A DNA stretch of 61,101 nt. Source: CAYYIS01 sp964470965. GTDB lineage: Bacteria > JAAXHH01 > JABIQT01. Under the pieces are notes generated by a model. It was not told the DNA's origin, searched no databases, and worked only from the letters and a program-made list of their open reading frames with translations. The position numbers were made by a program, and so were the translations under genes. This document shows positions 18,339 through 26,655 of this stretch, piece after piece; position 1 is the stretch's first letter; the number at the start of each line of letters is the position of its first letter. The DNA lies in the NCBI GenBank assembly GCA_964470965.1, contig CAYYIS010000032.1, positions 1 to 61,101 on the forward strand, read 5' to 3'.

Positions 18339-19586
18339 TTATACCTCGTACCGGAGCGCCTCGACCGGATCCAGTTTTGCTGCGCGATTGGCCGGGTATA
18401 TGCCAAATAGGATCCCGGTGCCGGCAGACACGACAACCGCGACCAGCACCCAGTGGAGCGGCAGGGAAAATGGAAATCCTCCCAGGCCAGAGATCGCCAA
18501 AGCGAGCCCGAGGCCGCCCAGTATCCCGATGATGCCGCCGATGCTGGTCAGAACGGCGGCTTCGATAAGGAACTGCCACACGATTTCACGCCGGGTGGCG
18601 CCCAGCGCTTTACGAATGCCGACCTCACGGGTGCGTTCGGTCACTGACACCAGCATAATGACCATCACTCCGATCCCGCCCACCATCAGGCCGATTGAGG
18701 AGATCACCACGAGCACCAGGCCGATCGGCCCGGTAATTCTCTGGATGAATTCAAGTGCCGCATCGGAGGTACTCAGGAAAAAATCGTCGGCCTTACCGGG
18801 CGGTACCTTCCGTCGCGCCCGCAGGAGCGAGCGGACTTCTTCCTGAACCTTGTCGAGGTATTCTTTGCCTTCGACGATGAGCTGAATAAACATGCCCTCC
18901 CGGCGGGCCTTGAAGTCTCGTTCGTAGGAGGTGTAGGGAATGACGATGAAATTCTCCCGGAGGCTTCCGAACACTTTTGCGAAGACGCTCTCATCCTTTT
19001 CAAAAACACCGATGATACGGTATTCTTCATTGCCTACCCGGATGAATTTCCCAATGGGATCCTGCCCCGGTAAAAGTTCTTCCGCTGGGCGGTGTCCCAT
19101 GACTACAACTTTCCGGCGGCGCTCCATTTCGAACTCCGTGAAAAACCGGCCGTTTCCAACAAATATGTTGTTGATTTGCGGGAAAAACGTGGTGGTTCCT
19201 AGAATGGTGATGATACGTGCTTTCCGGCCCTTGTGACGAAGCGGACGGTTCTGCTGATAATGGATATTAACGCCGCCGGTATGGGGCACCCGGGTCAGAG
19301 CCGTCGCATCGTTCTCGGTAAAATCCTTCCGCCGCCGGACCTCTTCACCCCCTCTGTCGCCACCGAGGAAATTGAATTTGGTGATCTGAAGTACCACCAA
19401 ATTACCACCTATGACATCCTGTTCGATCTTATTGCTCAACCCTGACAGAATGGTTACCATACCCATCAGCGTAGTCACGGCCACGGCAACACCCAGGATC
19501 ACCAATACCGAGCGCAGGCGATGGCACCAGATGACGTCGAGGGCGAGCTTAACACCTTCAATAAATTGTGTTCTAGTCTGGTTCAC
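18339..19586 (-). CDS. MacB/FtsX-type ABC transporter permease (second)
   Basis: An inner-membrane permease of the MacB class (415 aa). A first transmembrane helix (about 22-45, LRSVLVILGVAVAVTTLMG) is followed by a large periplasmic domain (about 50-275) and three C-terminal helices. The FtsX signature region reads TEREIGVRKA-like (TERTREVGIRKALGATRREIVWQFLIE). The start GTG at 19586 overlaps the TGA of the upstream permease (GTGA), so translation is coupled. No nucleotide-binding domain is fused or encoded beside it. Such pairs usually export lipids, peptides or lipoproteins with a TolC-like partner. Confidence 0.9.
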   Translation of the reverse strand: MNQTRTQFIEGVKLALDVIWCHRLRSVLVILGVAVAVTTLMGMVTILSGLSNKIEQDVIGGNLVVLQITKFNFLGGDRGGEEVRRRKDFTENDATALTRVPHTGGVNIHYQQNRPLRHKGRKARIITILGTTTFFPQINNIFVGNGRFFTEFEMERRRKVVVMGHRPAEELLPGQDPIGKFIRVGNEEYRIIGVFEKDESVFAKVFGSLRENFIVIPYTSYERDFKARREGMFIQLIVEGKEYLDKVQEEVRSLLRARRKVPPGKADDFFLSTSDAALEFIQRITGPIGLVLVVISSIGLMVGGIGVMVIMLVSVTERTREVGIRKALGATRREIVWQFLIEAAVLTSIGGIIGILGGLGLALAISGLGGFPFSLPLHWVLVAVVVSAGTGILFGIYPANRAAKLDPVEALRYEV

Positions 19587-20812
19587 TCATGCCTCAACGC
19601 TTCGACCGGATCGAGTTTAGATGCCTGGCTGGCGGGATAAATTCCGAAAAAAAGGCCCACGATCAGCACGATGATGAGCGCAGCCGCGATAGACCATCCT
19701 TTCACGGCATACGGCAACGGTGTAAACGAAGCAATCAGGTAGGCAGCGAAAAAACCGACGGCGATTCCCAACAGGCCACCGATAGTGGTGAGTGTGGTCG
19801 ATTCCACGAGGAACTGAAGCAGGATATCACGCCGTTGTGCGCCGAGTGTTTTGCGGACACCGATCTCCCTGGTGCGTTCGGTTACCGCTACCAGCATGAT
19901 GTTCATGATGATGATGCCGCCGATAACCAACGTGATGCTTACCAGGCCGATCAGCGCCGTGAAGATACTCTGACTGATGTTTTCCCAGAGATTCATGAGC
20001 GCAGCAGAGGTAGCCAGGTGGAAATTGTCATCATCGCCTGGCCTTAGTTTACGCCGAAGCCGCATGAGTGCCCGGGTTTCTTCCATCGCTTTAGGAACGG
20101 TATCGATGTCATCAGTTTTAACGGATATGGTCAGTGATCGGCGACTACCGAAGTGTTTCATGAAAGAAGTCACAGGGATAAAAGCGTACACATTCTGATT
20201 ATTCCCCAGGATGGTGGATTTTTCCTCTGCCACCCCTACCACTTCATAGTGCCGACCACCGAAGCGGATTCGCTGTCCTATAGGATCTTCATTGGGGAAC
20301 AGGGTTTCCGCTACATCCCAGCCGATCACTGCGACCGCCCGCCGTTGTGTTACATCTATCGGCACCAGATGACGCCCCTGGTCTATCGGCCAGTCTCCCA
20401 TAATCGGATAGTCACTCAGTCGTCCCCGTATGCTGACCTGATCAACATACCGCTCCCGGTACGAAACACGCCGGCTGGTTCCGGCAGCAGCGTCTACGTA
20501 CCGGGCCTGAGGGATTTCTGTGGCGATCGCATCTGCATCGTCAAGCGTGATATCCGGATACCGGAGCGATTTCAGGAAGAGATCGAAGTTGGTTAATACT
20601 GAAAGACCGTTGACCCGTTCCAGCGTGTACACGTCCGTGCCTTGCGTGATGACTTCCTCTTCCACGTATGTATTCATCCCGTCGACAATGGAGACGACCG
20701 CAATGATCGCCATGATCGACACGATCACACAGAGGAGCGTCAGGAATGATCTGAGTTTATTGGCCCACAGGGCACTGAGGGCGATAAGGACTGCTTCGAA
20801 GGTTTTGTGCAT
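19583..20812 (-). CDS. MacB/FtsX-type ABC transporter permease (first)
   Basis: A paralogue of the next gene (409 aa) with the same plan: one N-terminal membrane helix (about 19-43), a periplasmic domain and three C-terminal helices with TERTREIGVRKTLGAQRRDILLQFLVE, split here at TEREIGVRKT. Both end with the motif ASKLDPVEALRHE-like, typical of MacB permeases. It overlaps the second permease by four bases and follows the membrane-fusion protein by 80 bases. Two different permeases suggest a heterodimeric transporter; the ATPase must be encoded elsewhere. Confidence 0.9.
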   Translation of the reverse strand: MHKTFEAVLIALSALWANKLRSFLTLLCVIVSIMAIIAVVSIVDGMNTYVEEEVITQGTDVYTLERVNGLSVLTNFDLFLKSLRYPDITLDDADAIATEIPQARYVDAAAGTSRRVSYRERYVDQVSIRGRLSDYPIMGDWPIDQGRHLVPIDVTQRRAVAVIGWDVAETLFPNEDPIGQRIRFGGRHYEVVGVAEEKSTILGNNQNVYAFIPVTSFMKHFGSRRSLTISVKTDDIDTVPKAMEETRALMRLRRKLRPGDDDNFHLATSAALMNLWENISQSIFTALIGLVSITLVIGGIIIMNIMLVAVTERTREIGVRKTLGAQRRDILLQFLVESTTLTTIGGLLGIAVGFFAAYLIASFTPLPYAVKGWSIAAALIIVLIVGLFFGIYPASQASKLDPVEALRHE

Positions 20813-20892
20813 ACTGACGAATTGACGGCTGACGGTAAAATCGTTAATTGGGATTGAACGACGGGATAATTCGTCACACCGTTACTGATAAC

Positions 20893-22158
20893 TTAAAAGG
20901 AAAAGGTGACAGAAGACCGACCGTCTTCCTCTTCGTCGTTTTCTATTTTCACAAACACACTGTCTTTCATGGTACGAAGCGTTTCGAACGGCCCGGTAAC
21001 CACGATCATATATTCTTCAAGGCCGGACAGTACTTCGAACCGTCGTTCGCCGGTGAGGCCGGTCGCCACGTTCCGGAAGATCGCCCGCTCATCTTCAACA
21101 ACGAACACTCCCTCATGGGAACGGTCTCGACGCCGGGAGAGGCTGGAGGAGACCTCTCTCTTATCATCCTCCCTGACATCTTCTGGGAGGTGAACCGTAA
21201 GCGCCTGAATCGGAATGGCCAGGGCGTTGGCACGTGTTCCGGTGATGATATCGGCCACACAGGAAAGGCCGGGGCGTACGTTGGGAATCGAATCCGTAAG
21301 CACGATGACTACTTCAAAGTTAATGGATTGGCGATCGCCGCCTGACTGGGCGATGGGGCTGTGGCCAATCCGATCGATGACCCCATGAAACACGGTGTCC
21401 GGATAGGCGTCGACCAAGATATCCGCCGCCTGGCCGATCCGCAGGTCTACCACATCCGTCTCATCCACCTCAACCCAAGCCTCCATGTGGGAGAGGTCGG
21501 ATACCGTCATCAGGACCGTGCCCGGATTGTTGAACGTGCCCACGAAGGCATTTTCACCCTCCTGTATGTTCAGCAGCGTTACCACGCCGGAAATGTCCGT
21601 GTGTACGTTTACTTTGGTCAGGTCGTGTCTCGCATTTCGAAGCGAGGCCTCCAATCGGGCGATCTCTTCCAGTGCTCCGCTTCGGCGTGCTTTTTCCACG
21701 TCATATGAGGATTTCGCCCGCTGGACCACTTCTTCTGCAACCACACCCCGTTCAAACAATTTCTGCTGGCGTTCGTATTCGACTATCGCCTGATTCAGGT
21801 TCGCGTCGCTAAGTGCGAGTGTCGCAAGGGCGGAACGGATACCAGCTTCCAGTTGTGTCACCGCAGTCTGGGTGGGCGTGGGGTCGATACGTAGCAGCAG
21901 TTGTCCCTCGGTGACGTAATCCCCTTCGCCGACGGCAAGTTCCACCACCTTACCGCTGATGCTTGCACTGATGTCGACCTTGCGTGTGGTTTCAATACTG
22001 CCGGAAGACGATACGCGGGAAACAAGATCCCGTCGTTCTACCTTCTCTGTTTGCACTGAAACGGTTTCTTTCCTCTGATAGTTGATATTCGCCCAAGCCA
22101 GCGTTGCAATGAGGACAATAACGACCGTTCCAATGATCAATTTTGTTCGAGTCGGCAT
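20893..22158 (-). CDS. Membrane-fusion protein (MacA/HlyD family)
   Basis: A periplasmic adaptor (421 aa from ATG 22158) linking an inner-membrane transporter to an outer-membrane channel. It has an N-terminal membrane anchor (about 5-22, LIIGTVVIVLIATLAW), a biotinyl-lipoyl half motif (VDISASISGKVVELAVGEGD), a coiled-coil hairpin (about 90-180), the second lipoyl half (VHTDISGVVTLLNIQEGE) and beta-barrel domains. I prefer ATG 22158 because AAGGAG lies before it; TTG 22182 would add eight residues. It is placed between a Yip1-like gene and the two MacB-type permeases, as expected of one export operon. Confidence 0.9.
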   Translation of the reverse strand: MPTRTKLIIGTVVIVLIATLAWANINYQRKETVSVQTEKVERRDLVSRVSSSGSIETTRKVDISASISGKVVELAVGEGDYVTEGQLLLRIDPTPTQTAVTQLEAGIRSALATLALSDANLNQAIVEYERQQKLFERGVVAEEVVQRAKSSYDVEKARRSGALEEIARLEASLRNARHDLTKVNVHTDISGVVTLLNIQEGENAFVGTFNNPGTVLMTVSDLSHMEAWVEVDETDVVDLRIGQAADILVDAYPDTVFHGVIDRIGHSPIAQSGGDRQSINFEVVIVLTDSIPNVRPGLSCVADIITGTRANALAIPIQALTVHLPEDVREDDKREVSSSLSRRRDRSHEGVFVVEDERAIFRNVATGLTGERRFEVLSGLEEYMIVVTGPFETLRTMKDSVFVKIENDEEEDGRSSVTFSF

Positions 22159-22197
22159 AAAATAAAGGGATCTCCTTAACAAACTTCAGATTCGTGT

Positions 22198-22944
22198 TTA
22201 AAACCCGGGAATTAATCTCCCAAGGAAATCAGCGGCTGCAACCTCAATAATGATCCATAGGGCCCAAAGTGAAAATGGAACGACAGCGGCAGAAATGGTC
22301 TTCATCCTAAATAGGATACCGAACCCTATACTGAGTAGACACAGCCACCAGCCGGTAAATACGTCGATTCTTTTGAGAACACGGTATATCAGATCGTCGC
22401 CTTCAAGAAACGGTACGAGATTCCCGAGATGAAGCGACATGACCGTCTGCTCTTGAGCCATCGTCAGAGAAACGAGCACGACCGCACCGATAATGGAGAT
22501 CAACTGGGAGTGGCCGACGACGGAGAATACGGATCTGAACGAGGCGTCCTTCCCCATGATAAAAGTGAAAATCATCCAGTACATACCTGAAAAGATAGCC
22601 ATAAATAGAGGTACGACGACGACGACCGCAATGCCTCCGAAGACCTGGCTGACTGTGCTGCCGGCGGCCTGATCGATCTGTTCCTGAGTAGCTTCAGGAT
22701 TGATGCTTCGTATCTGATTTTCGATCAGCTGGCTGTTATACGGCGCCATTATCGGGACCTGGATAATACCTATGAGTATCAACGCCAGAATCGGTCCCAG
22801 GATCACCGGGTTTACACTAAGCGATTCAAATACTTTACCGGGATAAAAGATAATCCCTATCAGTCTCTCGGGAAACCCCATGACAGGCGGCTTTTCATCA
22901 GCGCCGGTGGTCTCTTCCGTAATCTGTTCTGACATCTCACTCAT
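22198..22944 (-). CDS. Yip1-domain inner-membrane protein
   Basis: A polytopic membrane protein of 248 aa. After an acidic soluble N-terminus, five or six hydrophobic helices are visible, starting near 45 (PVILGPILALILIGIIQVP) and ending near 240. The opening GFPERLIGIIFYPGKVFESL is typical of bacterial Yip1-domain proteins, whose function is unknown and which often neighbour MacA/MacB operons. The start ATG 22944 has a strong GAGGAGG seven bases upstream; the frame is open 12 codons further but without such a site. It is the first gene of the transporter operon and has its own promoter. Confidence 0.8.
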   Translation of the reverse strand: MSEMSEQITEETTGADEKPPVMGFPERLIGIIFYPGKVFESLSVNPVILGPILALILIGIIQVPIMAPYNSQLIENQIRSINPEATQEQIDQAAGSTVSQVFGGIAVVVVVPLFMAIFSGMYWMIFTFIMGKDASFRSVFSVVGHSQLISIIGAVVLVSLTMAQEQTVMSLHLGNLVPFLEGDDLIYRVLKRIDVFTGWWLCLLSIGFGILFRMKTISAAVVPFSLWALWIIIEVAAADFLGRLIPGF

Positions 22945-22971
22945 ACTTGCCTCCTCTGTTGTATGTAGTAT

Positions 22972-23000
22972 ACGATACACTACGCAAGTAGAGGTTTCAA
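22972..23000 (-). promoter_or_regulatory. Sigma-70-like promoter of Yip1-ABC export operon
   Basis: On the minus strand, TTGAAA (23000-22995) is followed after 17 bases by TATCGT (22977-22972). A transcript would start near 22965, only 21 bases before the Yip1 ATG. The -35 matches 5 of 6 and the -10 matches 4 of 6. Confidence 0.45.
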
Positions 23001-23135
23001 TAATCGTTTGAAATCAAACTTTCCGCACCACTTCAGGTAAGATACGGATATATATCGATTAATTCAACAAATTACGCATCTGATGACAAGGTGTTGACCA
23101 CGGTTGGTCCAATCTTGACATCCGAGACATTACGC

Positions 23136-23163
23136 TTGACAGAATTACTAAACTTACTATAAT
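23136..23163 (+). promoter_or_regulatory. Consensus sigma-70 promoter before porin gene
   Basis: TTGACA (23136-23141), 16 bases and TATAAT (23158-23163): both hexamers are perfect. It is the best promoter match in the window. A second TTGACA lies at 23115-23120 without a matching -10. The predicted start near 23170 leaves a leader of about 390 bases before the porin coding region. Confidence 0.75.
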
Positions 23164-23169
23164 CAGATC

Positions 23170-23559
23170 CACATTGTGTACAGCACGGTGTTTACCATTT
23201 AGTCTCATTCACACGCCTGTTCGAAATGACCCGTATTTCCCTGAAAGACAAAAGGTCCTGCAACAAACATTACGTTCTCAAGTTGGAAAGCTGACAGCGT
23301 AAGCACCACGCTTATGGAAAAGCAGACGGCGCCATAGCTTGGCGTGTAACCGCGACTGCCTGACACAGGAGGGAAAAACAGTCCCCGGGCATGCAAAATG
23401 CCGGTCTGTGATAAAATGCGGGCCGCCGGAGGTTGCCAGAAGCAACTTCACGACAAAGATCGTGGCCACTCTGCGGCATCGAAAACCGCCCCATTACTCG
23501 TCCAGGATGTATCCTGCAACTCCTGCCACATACCCGAACAGGCGTTACCTATTATCCCA
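23170..23559 (+). other. Long leader of the porin transcript
   Basis: About 390 bases between the consensus promoter and the likely porin start. AGGAGGG at about 23369 is a good ribosome site, but the nearest ATGs (23391, 23398) are 18-25 bases away. The frame from 23398 runs into the porin gene and contains an isolated CNSCH motif at about residues 40-44, but no signal peptide precedes it. I recognise no known riboswitch. A regulatory leader, a small RNA or an N-terminal extension are all possible. Confidence 0.4.
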
Positions 23560-24780
23560 ATGTACATAACCGGCCTGTGCAAACCTGAACGCATCCGTCC
23601 GATGGTGGGGATGCTTCTCCTACTGTATGCCATGCCACTCCAAAGCCAGGTACCGGAGGACGGATTCCTCACGGGCCACGGACGTTTCGATGTCAGAGGA
23701 CAATACGGAAATATTCCGGTTCAGACTACTGCCACCGAGCGGGACTATGAATGGTGGCGTCCCGGCGATGTGGGTTTCTGGCAGTACCATCTGGAGCTGG
23801 GAGGCCAGGCGGTTTTCAAGGAACGTGTCACCGTACGCCTGACGCTTACAGCCAGAAGCCGCGATTCTGACAGGGATTTTGTGACGTGGGGTAACGAGGT
23901 GAATCTTAACACTCGTCTGAAGGAAGCCGGCATCCGCCTGGACCATCTCTGGTCTTCCCGCCTGGCGCTCGCCGCCGGCAGACAGCAGGTGGATTATCCG
24001 CTCTTCACCCTCTACGATTATGTGGGTGGCCGCCTGATTGTTGACGCGGCATCCTGGCTGACGGTCGATTGGGGGCAGTGGCAGGTGTTCGAAGGCCGTA
24101 ATGTGGATGTAGGGGGAAAATCCTCCGATGATATCGACCTGTGGGGACCGCAAGCCCGGTTTCATACCCCCGGAGTCAATGGGCGGTTTTATGCACTCAT
24201 CCATTCCAAAGCGGGCGGCAGTGATGGAATCGGCAACAATATCAGGATCTTTGGTCTCTCTTCGGAGATTACCCGTATCCGACATCTGACGCTGGGCGCG
24301 TCAGGCGTGTACCAGCACGGCAACAGTTCCACGCCGATAATCGGGCATAAAGACGTTCGAGCCTGGGCGATTCACGGTCGTCTTAGGTACCGTTTGCCTT
24401 ATGCAGCATCATTGGGGGTGGAATACTGGGGAGGATCCGGTGATAAAATCGGAACACCGGGTGTTAACGAAGATTACCAGCAGTTGGGATATCGCAACAC
24501 GTTGGACAAATCAACTCTCTTTTACCGGCCCGCCATGACGAACCTGCGTCTGTTGAGAGTAACGGTTGAAGGAACCATGAAACGCCTCACTGGCCAATTT
24601 CACGCCGCCCGGGTCGGTGAACGAACTCCCCGACGCTTGCTTGGCACGGAAATCGGAGTCAGTCTGGCCTACAGATATTCGGAGCGTGTCAGACTTCGGT
24701 GGCGGTACGGGACAGCATTTGACGGCCACAAAATGCAGGTCTTTGAGATGTCATCGGTATTCTCGGATGTTCCGAGGTGA
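23560..24780 (+). CDS. Predicted outer-membrane beta-barrel porin
   Basis: An exported protein of about 406 aa. A short signal peptide is visible (KPERIRPMVGMLLLLYAMPLQSQ; this run is split as KPERIRP and MVGMLLLLYAM, cleavage after SQ). The rest alternates polar and hydrophobic residues with many aromatics and phrases such as YHLELGGQAVF, RLTLTARSRD and RLALAAGRQQVDYPLF. These resemble alginate-export-type porins, in which a long barrel carries anionic sugars, but I cannot fix the family. The start is uncertain: ATG 23560 and ATG 23602 lack clear ribosome sites and the frame is open to 23398. Downstream it converges with the TIGR02757-type gene, six bases away. Confidence 0.65.
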   Translation: MYITGLCKPERIRPMVGMLLLLYAMPLQSQVPEDGFLTGHGRFDVRGQYGNIPVQTTATERDYEWWRPGDVGFWQYHLELGGQAVFKERVTVRLTLTARSRDSDRDFVTWGNEVNLNTRLKEAGIRLDHLWSSRLALAAGRQQVDYPLFTLYDYVGGRLIVDAASWLTVDWGQWQVFEGRNVDVGGKSSDDIDLWGPQARFHTPGVNGRFYALIHSKAGGSDGIGNNIRIFGLSSEITRIRHLTLGASGVYQHGNSSTPIIGHKDVRAWAIHGRLRYRLPYAASLGVEYWGGSGDKIGTPGVNEDYQQLGYRNTLDKSTLFYRPAMTNLRLLRVTVEGTMKRLTGQFHAARVGERTPRRLLGTEIGVSLAYRYSERVRLRWRYGTAFDGHKMQVFEMSSVFSDVPR

Positions 24781-24786
24781 CGATAA

Positions 24787-25599
24787 TCAATCCCATCTGC
24801 GGATCTGCCTCATACCCCAATGGCAAATGGCGAAGTCGTATTTGACCGGATCTTCTGGATCAAACGTCCGGAGTGTTTCGGTTATCTCTTCGGCCATCTT
24901 CCAGTCGGCCTGCCTGCGGACCGCCAGCCGAAGCGTACTGGCGATGCGGGCTACGTGGGTGTCCACAGGGATGATGAGTCGGGATGGCGGGATATCCTGC
25001 CAGAGCCCGAGGTCGATCCCGTCCAGACCGTCGCGAACCATCCAGCGAATAAAGAGGTTGAGACGCTTGCACGCGCTGCCTCCCTGGGGCGATGGTAAGA
25101 AATACCGGACACCCGCCTTGGGAGGGATGGTGCCACCCGGATAGAGGAATGGGCATCCAAAGCCAATGAGCTGGTTGACGAATCGTATCAGCGCCGGTCC
25201 GATGTGATCATCTCCCACCGTGAATCCTGAAGAGAACAGGTCACCCAGGCTGCCATGTGTTTTGAGTGCTTTCTGGATCAGCAGAATCAGACAAACGATG
25301 TCCCGGCCCCGGGAGAACCGGTAAACAAATCGATTGAAACGCGGGGCGTCGCGATCCGGTTTGAACCGCATCGTAAACGCGTAAGGCCGATGACCCATAA
25401 GGGCAAAAATGTGTTCCACAGCTTTGATGATGTTTTCGACCCGGCCATAGGCCAGGCACGCGGCAATAAGACCGGCAACTTCCAGGTCCTCAGGCTCGTT
25501 ATAGCGTCTGACCACTTCGAGAGGATCTGGGAACATCATCGACTGGTCAAACGTACAATAGAGCTGGTCGAGTTGGTTCTGAACTGACGAAAATTTCAT
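24787..25599 (-). CDS. TIGR02757/DUF2400-type conserved protein
   Basis: A soluble protein of 270 aa from ATG 25599. The arrangement EPEDLEVAGLIAACLAYGRVENI near the N-terminus, the middle KRLNLFIRWMVR and the C-terminal IPVDTHVARIASTLRL match my memory of this conserved family of unknown function. The DTHV motif followed by RL resembles the catalytic stretch of HhH-GPD DNA glycosylases (VDTHV in endonuclease III), so a link to DNA base handling is possible but inferred. It is divergent from the REC-GGDEF gene and converges with the porin gene. The frame extends 17 codons upstream (25650). Confidence 0.75.
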   Translation of the reverse strand: MKFSSVQNQLDQLYCTFDQSMMFPDPLEVVRRYNEPEDLEVAGLIAACLAYGRVENIIKAVEHIFALMGHRPYAFTMRFKPDRDAPRFNRFVYRFSRGRDIVCLILLIQKALKTHGSLGDLFSSGFTVGDDHIGPALIRFVNQLIGFGCPFLYPGGTIPPKAGVRYFLPSPQGGSACKRLNLFIRWMVRDGLDGIDLGLWQDIPPSRLIIPVDTHVARIASTLRLAVRRQADWKMAEEITETLRTFDPEDPVKYDFAICHWGMRQIRRWD

Positions 25600-25660
25600 T
25601 TTGAAGATCAATAATCCTGTATTGTAAAATGAAACAGGCATCGATTCCATATGTTCCTAC

Positions 25661-25689
25661 TTGACATAGGAAGCAGTTTTTACTAGGAT
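25661..25689 (+). promoter_or_regulatory. Sigma-70-like promoter of REC-GGDEF/holA
   Basis: TTGACA (25661-25666), 17 bases and TAGGAT (25684-25689). The -35 is perfect and the -10 matches 4 of 6. Transcription would start near 25696, about 80 bases before the regulator ATG. Confidence 0.55.
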
Positions 25690-25775
25690 TCGAGTAGGAA
25701 AATTTTGAAGTGTACAGTTGCTTTCGATTAACATAGCCCTTGGTTCCCTCTGCCGCCAGATGAAAAGGACAGCCG

Positions 25776-26645
25776 ATGATAAAGGCGCTGGTAGTCGACG
25801 ATGAAGCGCCGGTGCGTGAACTCTTTAAACAGATGCTGGACGCCCAAGGCTATGATGTGGAAATAGCCAGCAATGGAGAAGAAGCGCTGGACCTGTTAAA
25901 GAGTGATCAGTTCGAAGTGGTGTTGCTGGACCTCATGCTCGGACCGATCAGTGGCTTTACATTGCTGGAAGAAATACATCAGATGTACTATCCCCCTGTG
26001 ATCCTGGTTATGACCGGCTACGGATCGACGGATGTGGCTATCGAGGCAATGAAAAGGGGCGCGGCGGACTTCATCATGAAACCGGTGGATGAGGACGTTC
26101 TGGATATACGGATTCGAAAGGCGCTGGAAGAACGCCGGACACAGCGACTCGCCATTACGGACGGACTGACCAGTCTTTACAACAGACGATATTTCGAAGA
26201 ACGCCTTGAAGAAGAGACCCGCCGTGCCCGCCGGTATAACCGTCCAATGTCGATCATGATGCTCGATATAGACTTCTTTAAGCATTACAACGACAACAAC
26301 GGTCACCTCAAGGGTGACAAGGTGTTGCAGGAGATCGCGCAGGTCCTGATGCGTTTCTCCCGGGAAACCGACATCACGGCCCGCTACGGCGGTGAAGAGT
26401 TCGTTATGATCCTGCCGGAAACAGACGCTGATAATTCCCGTCTGCTCGGAGATCGAATACGGGTGGCTGTGGAAGAAACGGAATTCGAAGGGCAGCATAA
26501 GATCCCATCGGAAAATGTTACCGTAAGCATCGGGGTTAGCTGTCTGACGAGCGATGAGGCTGCCCACGATACCCTGGAACGGGCAGATCGGGCGCTCTAC
26601 AAATCGAAACAGAACGGTAAAAACCAGACCACCATCTCAGACTGA
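25776..26645 (+). CDS. Response regulator with GGDEF (diguanylate cyclase) domain
   Basis: A cytosolic PleD/WspR-like protein (289 aa). The receiver domain (1-118) has D8/D9, phosphoacceptor D52 in VVLLDLMLG and K105. The GGDEF domain follows with the active-site motif GGEEF (205-209) and an intact inhibitory site RETD (196-199) five residues before it. It should make cyclic di-GMP when phosphorylated and be subject to product inhibition. No kinase gene is adjacent. It is followed by holA after 10 bases, so the two are cotranscribed. Confidence 0.93.
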   Translation: MIKALVVDDEAPVRELFKQMLDAQGYDVEIASNGEEALDLLKSDQFEVVLLDLMLGPISGFTLLEEIHQMYYPPVILVMTGYGSTDVAIEAMKRGAADFIMKPVDEDVLDIRIRKALEERRTQRLAITDGLTSLYNRRYFEERLEEETRRARRYNRPMSIMMLDIDFFKHYNDNNGHLKGDKVLQEIAQVLMRFSRETDITARYGGEEFVMILPETDADNSRLLGDRIRVAVEETEFEGQHKIPSENVTVSIGVSCLTSDEAAHDTLERADRALYKSKQNGKNQTTISD

Positions 26646-26655
26646 AGCCGGACGT

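Noticed and set aside
23300..23400. Cobalamin-type riboswitch in the porin leader
   Set aside because: A stretch with CCGCGACTGCC recalls the B12 box, but the other conserved elements are missing.
23398..23559. Single CNSCH heme motif in the porin upstream frame
   Set aside because: No signal peptide precedes it and a signal-like segment follows it, so cytochrome maturation is not supported; kept only as a finding about the leader.
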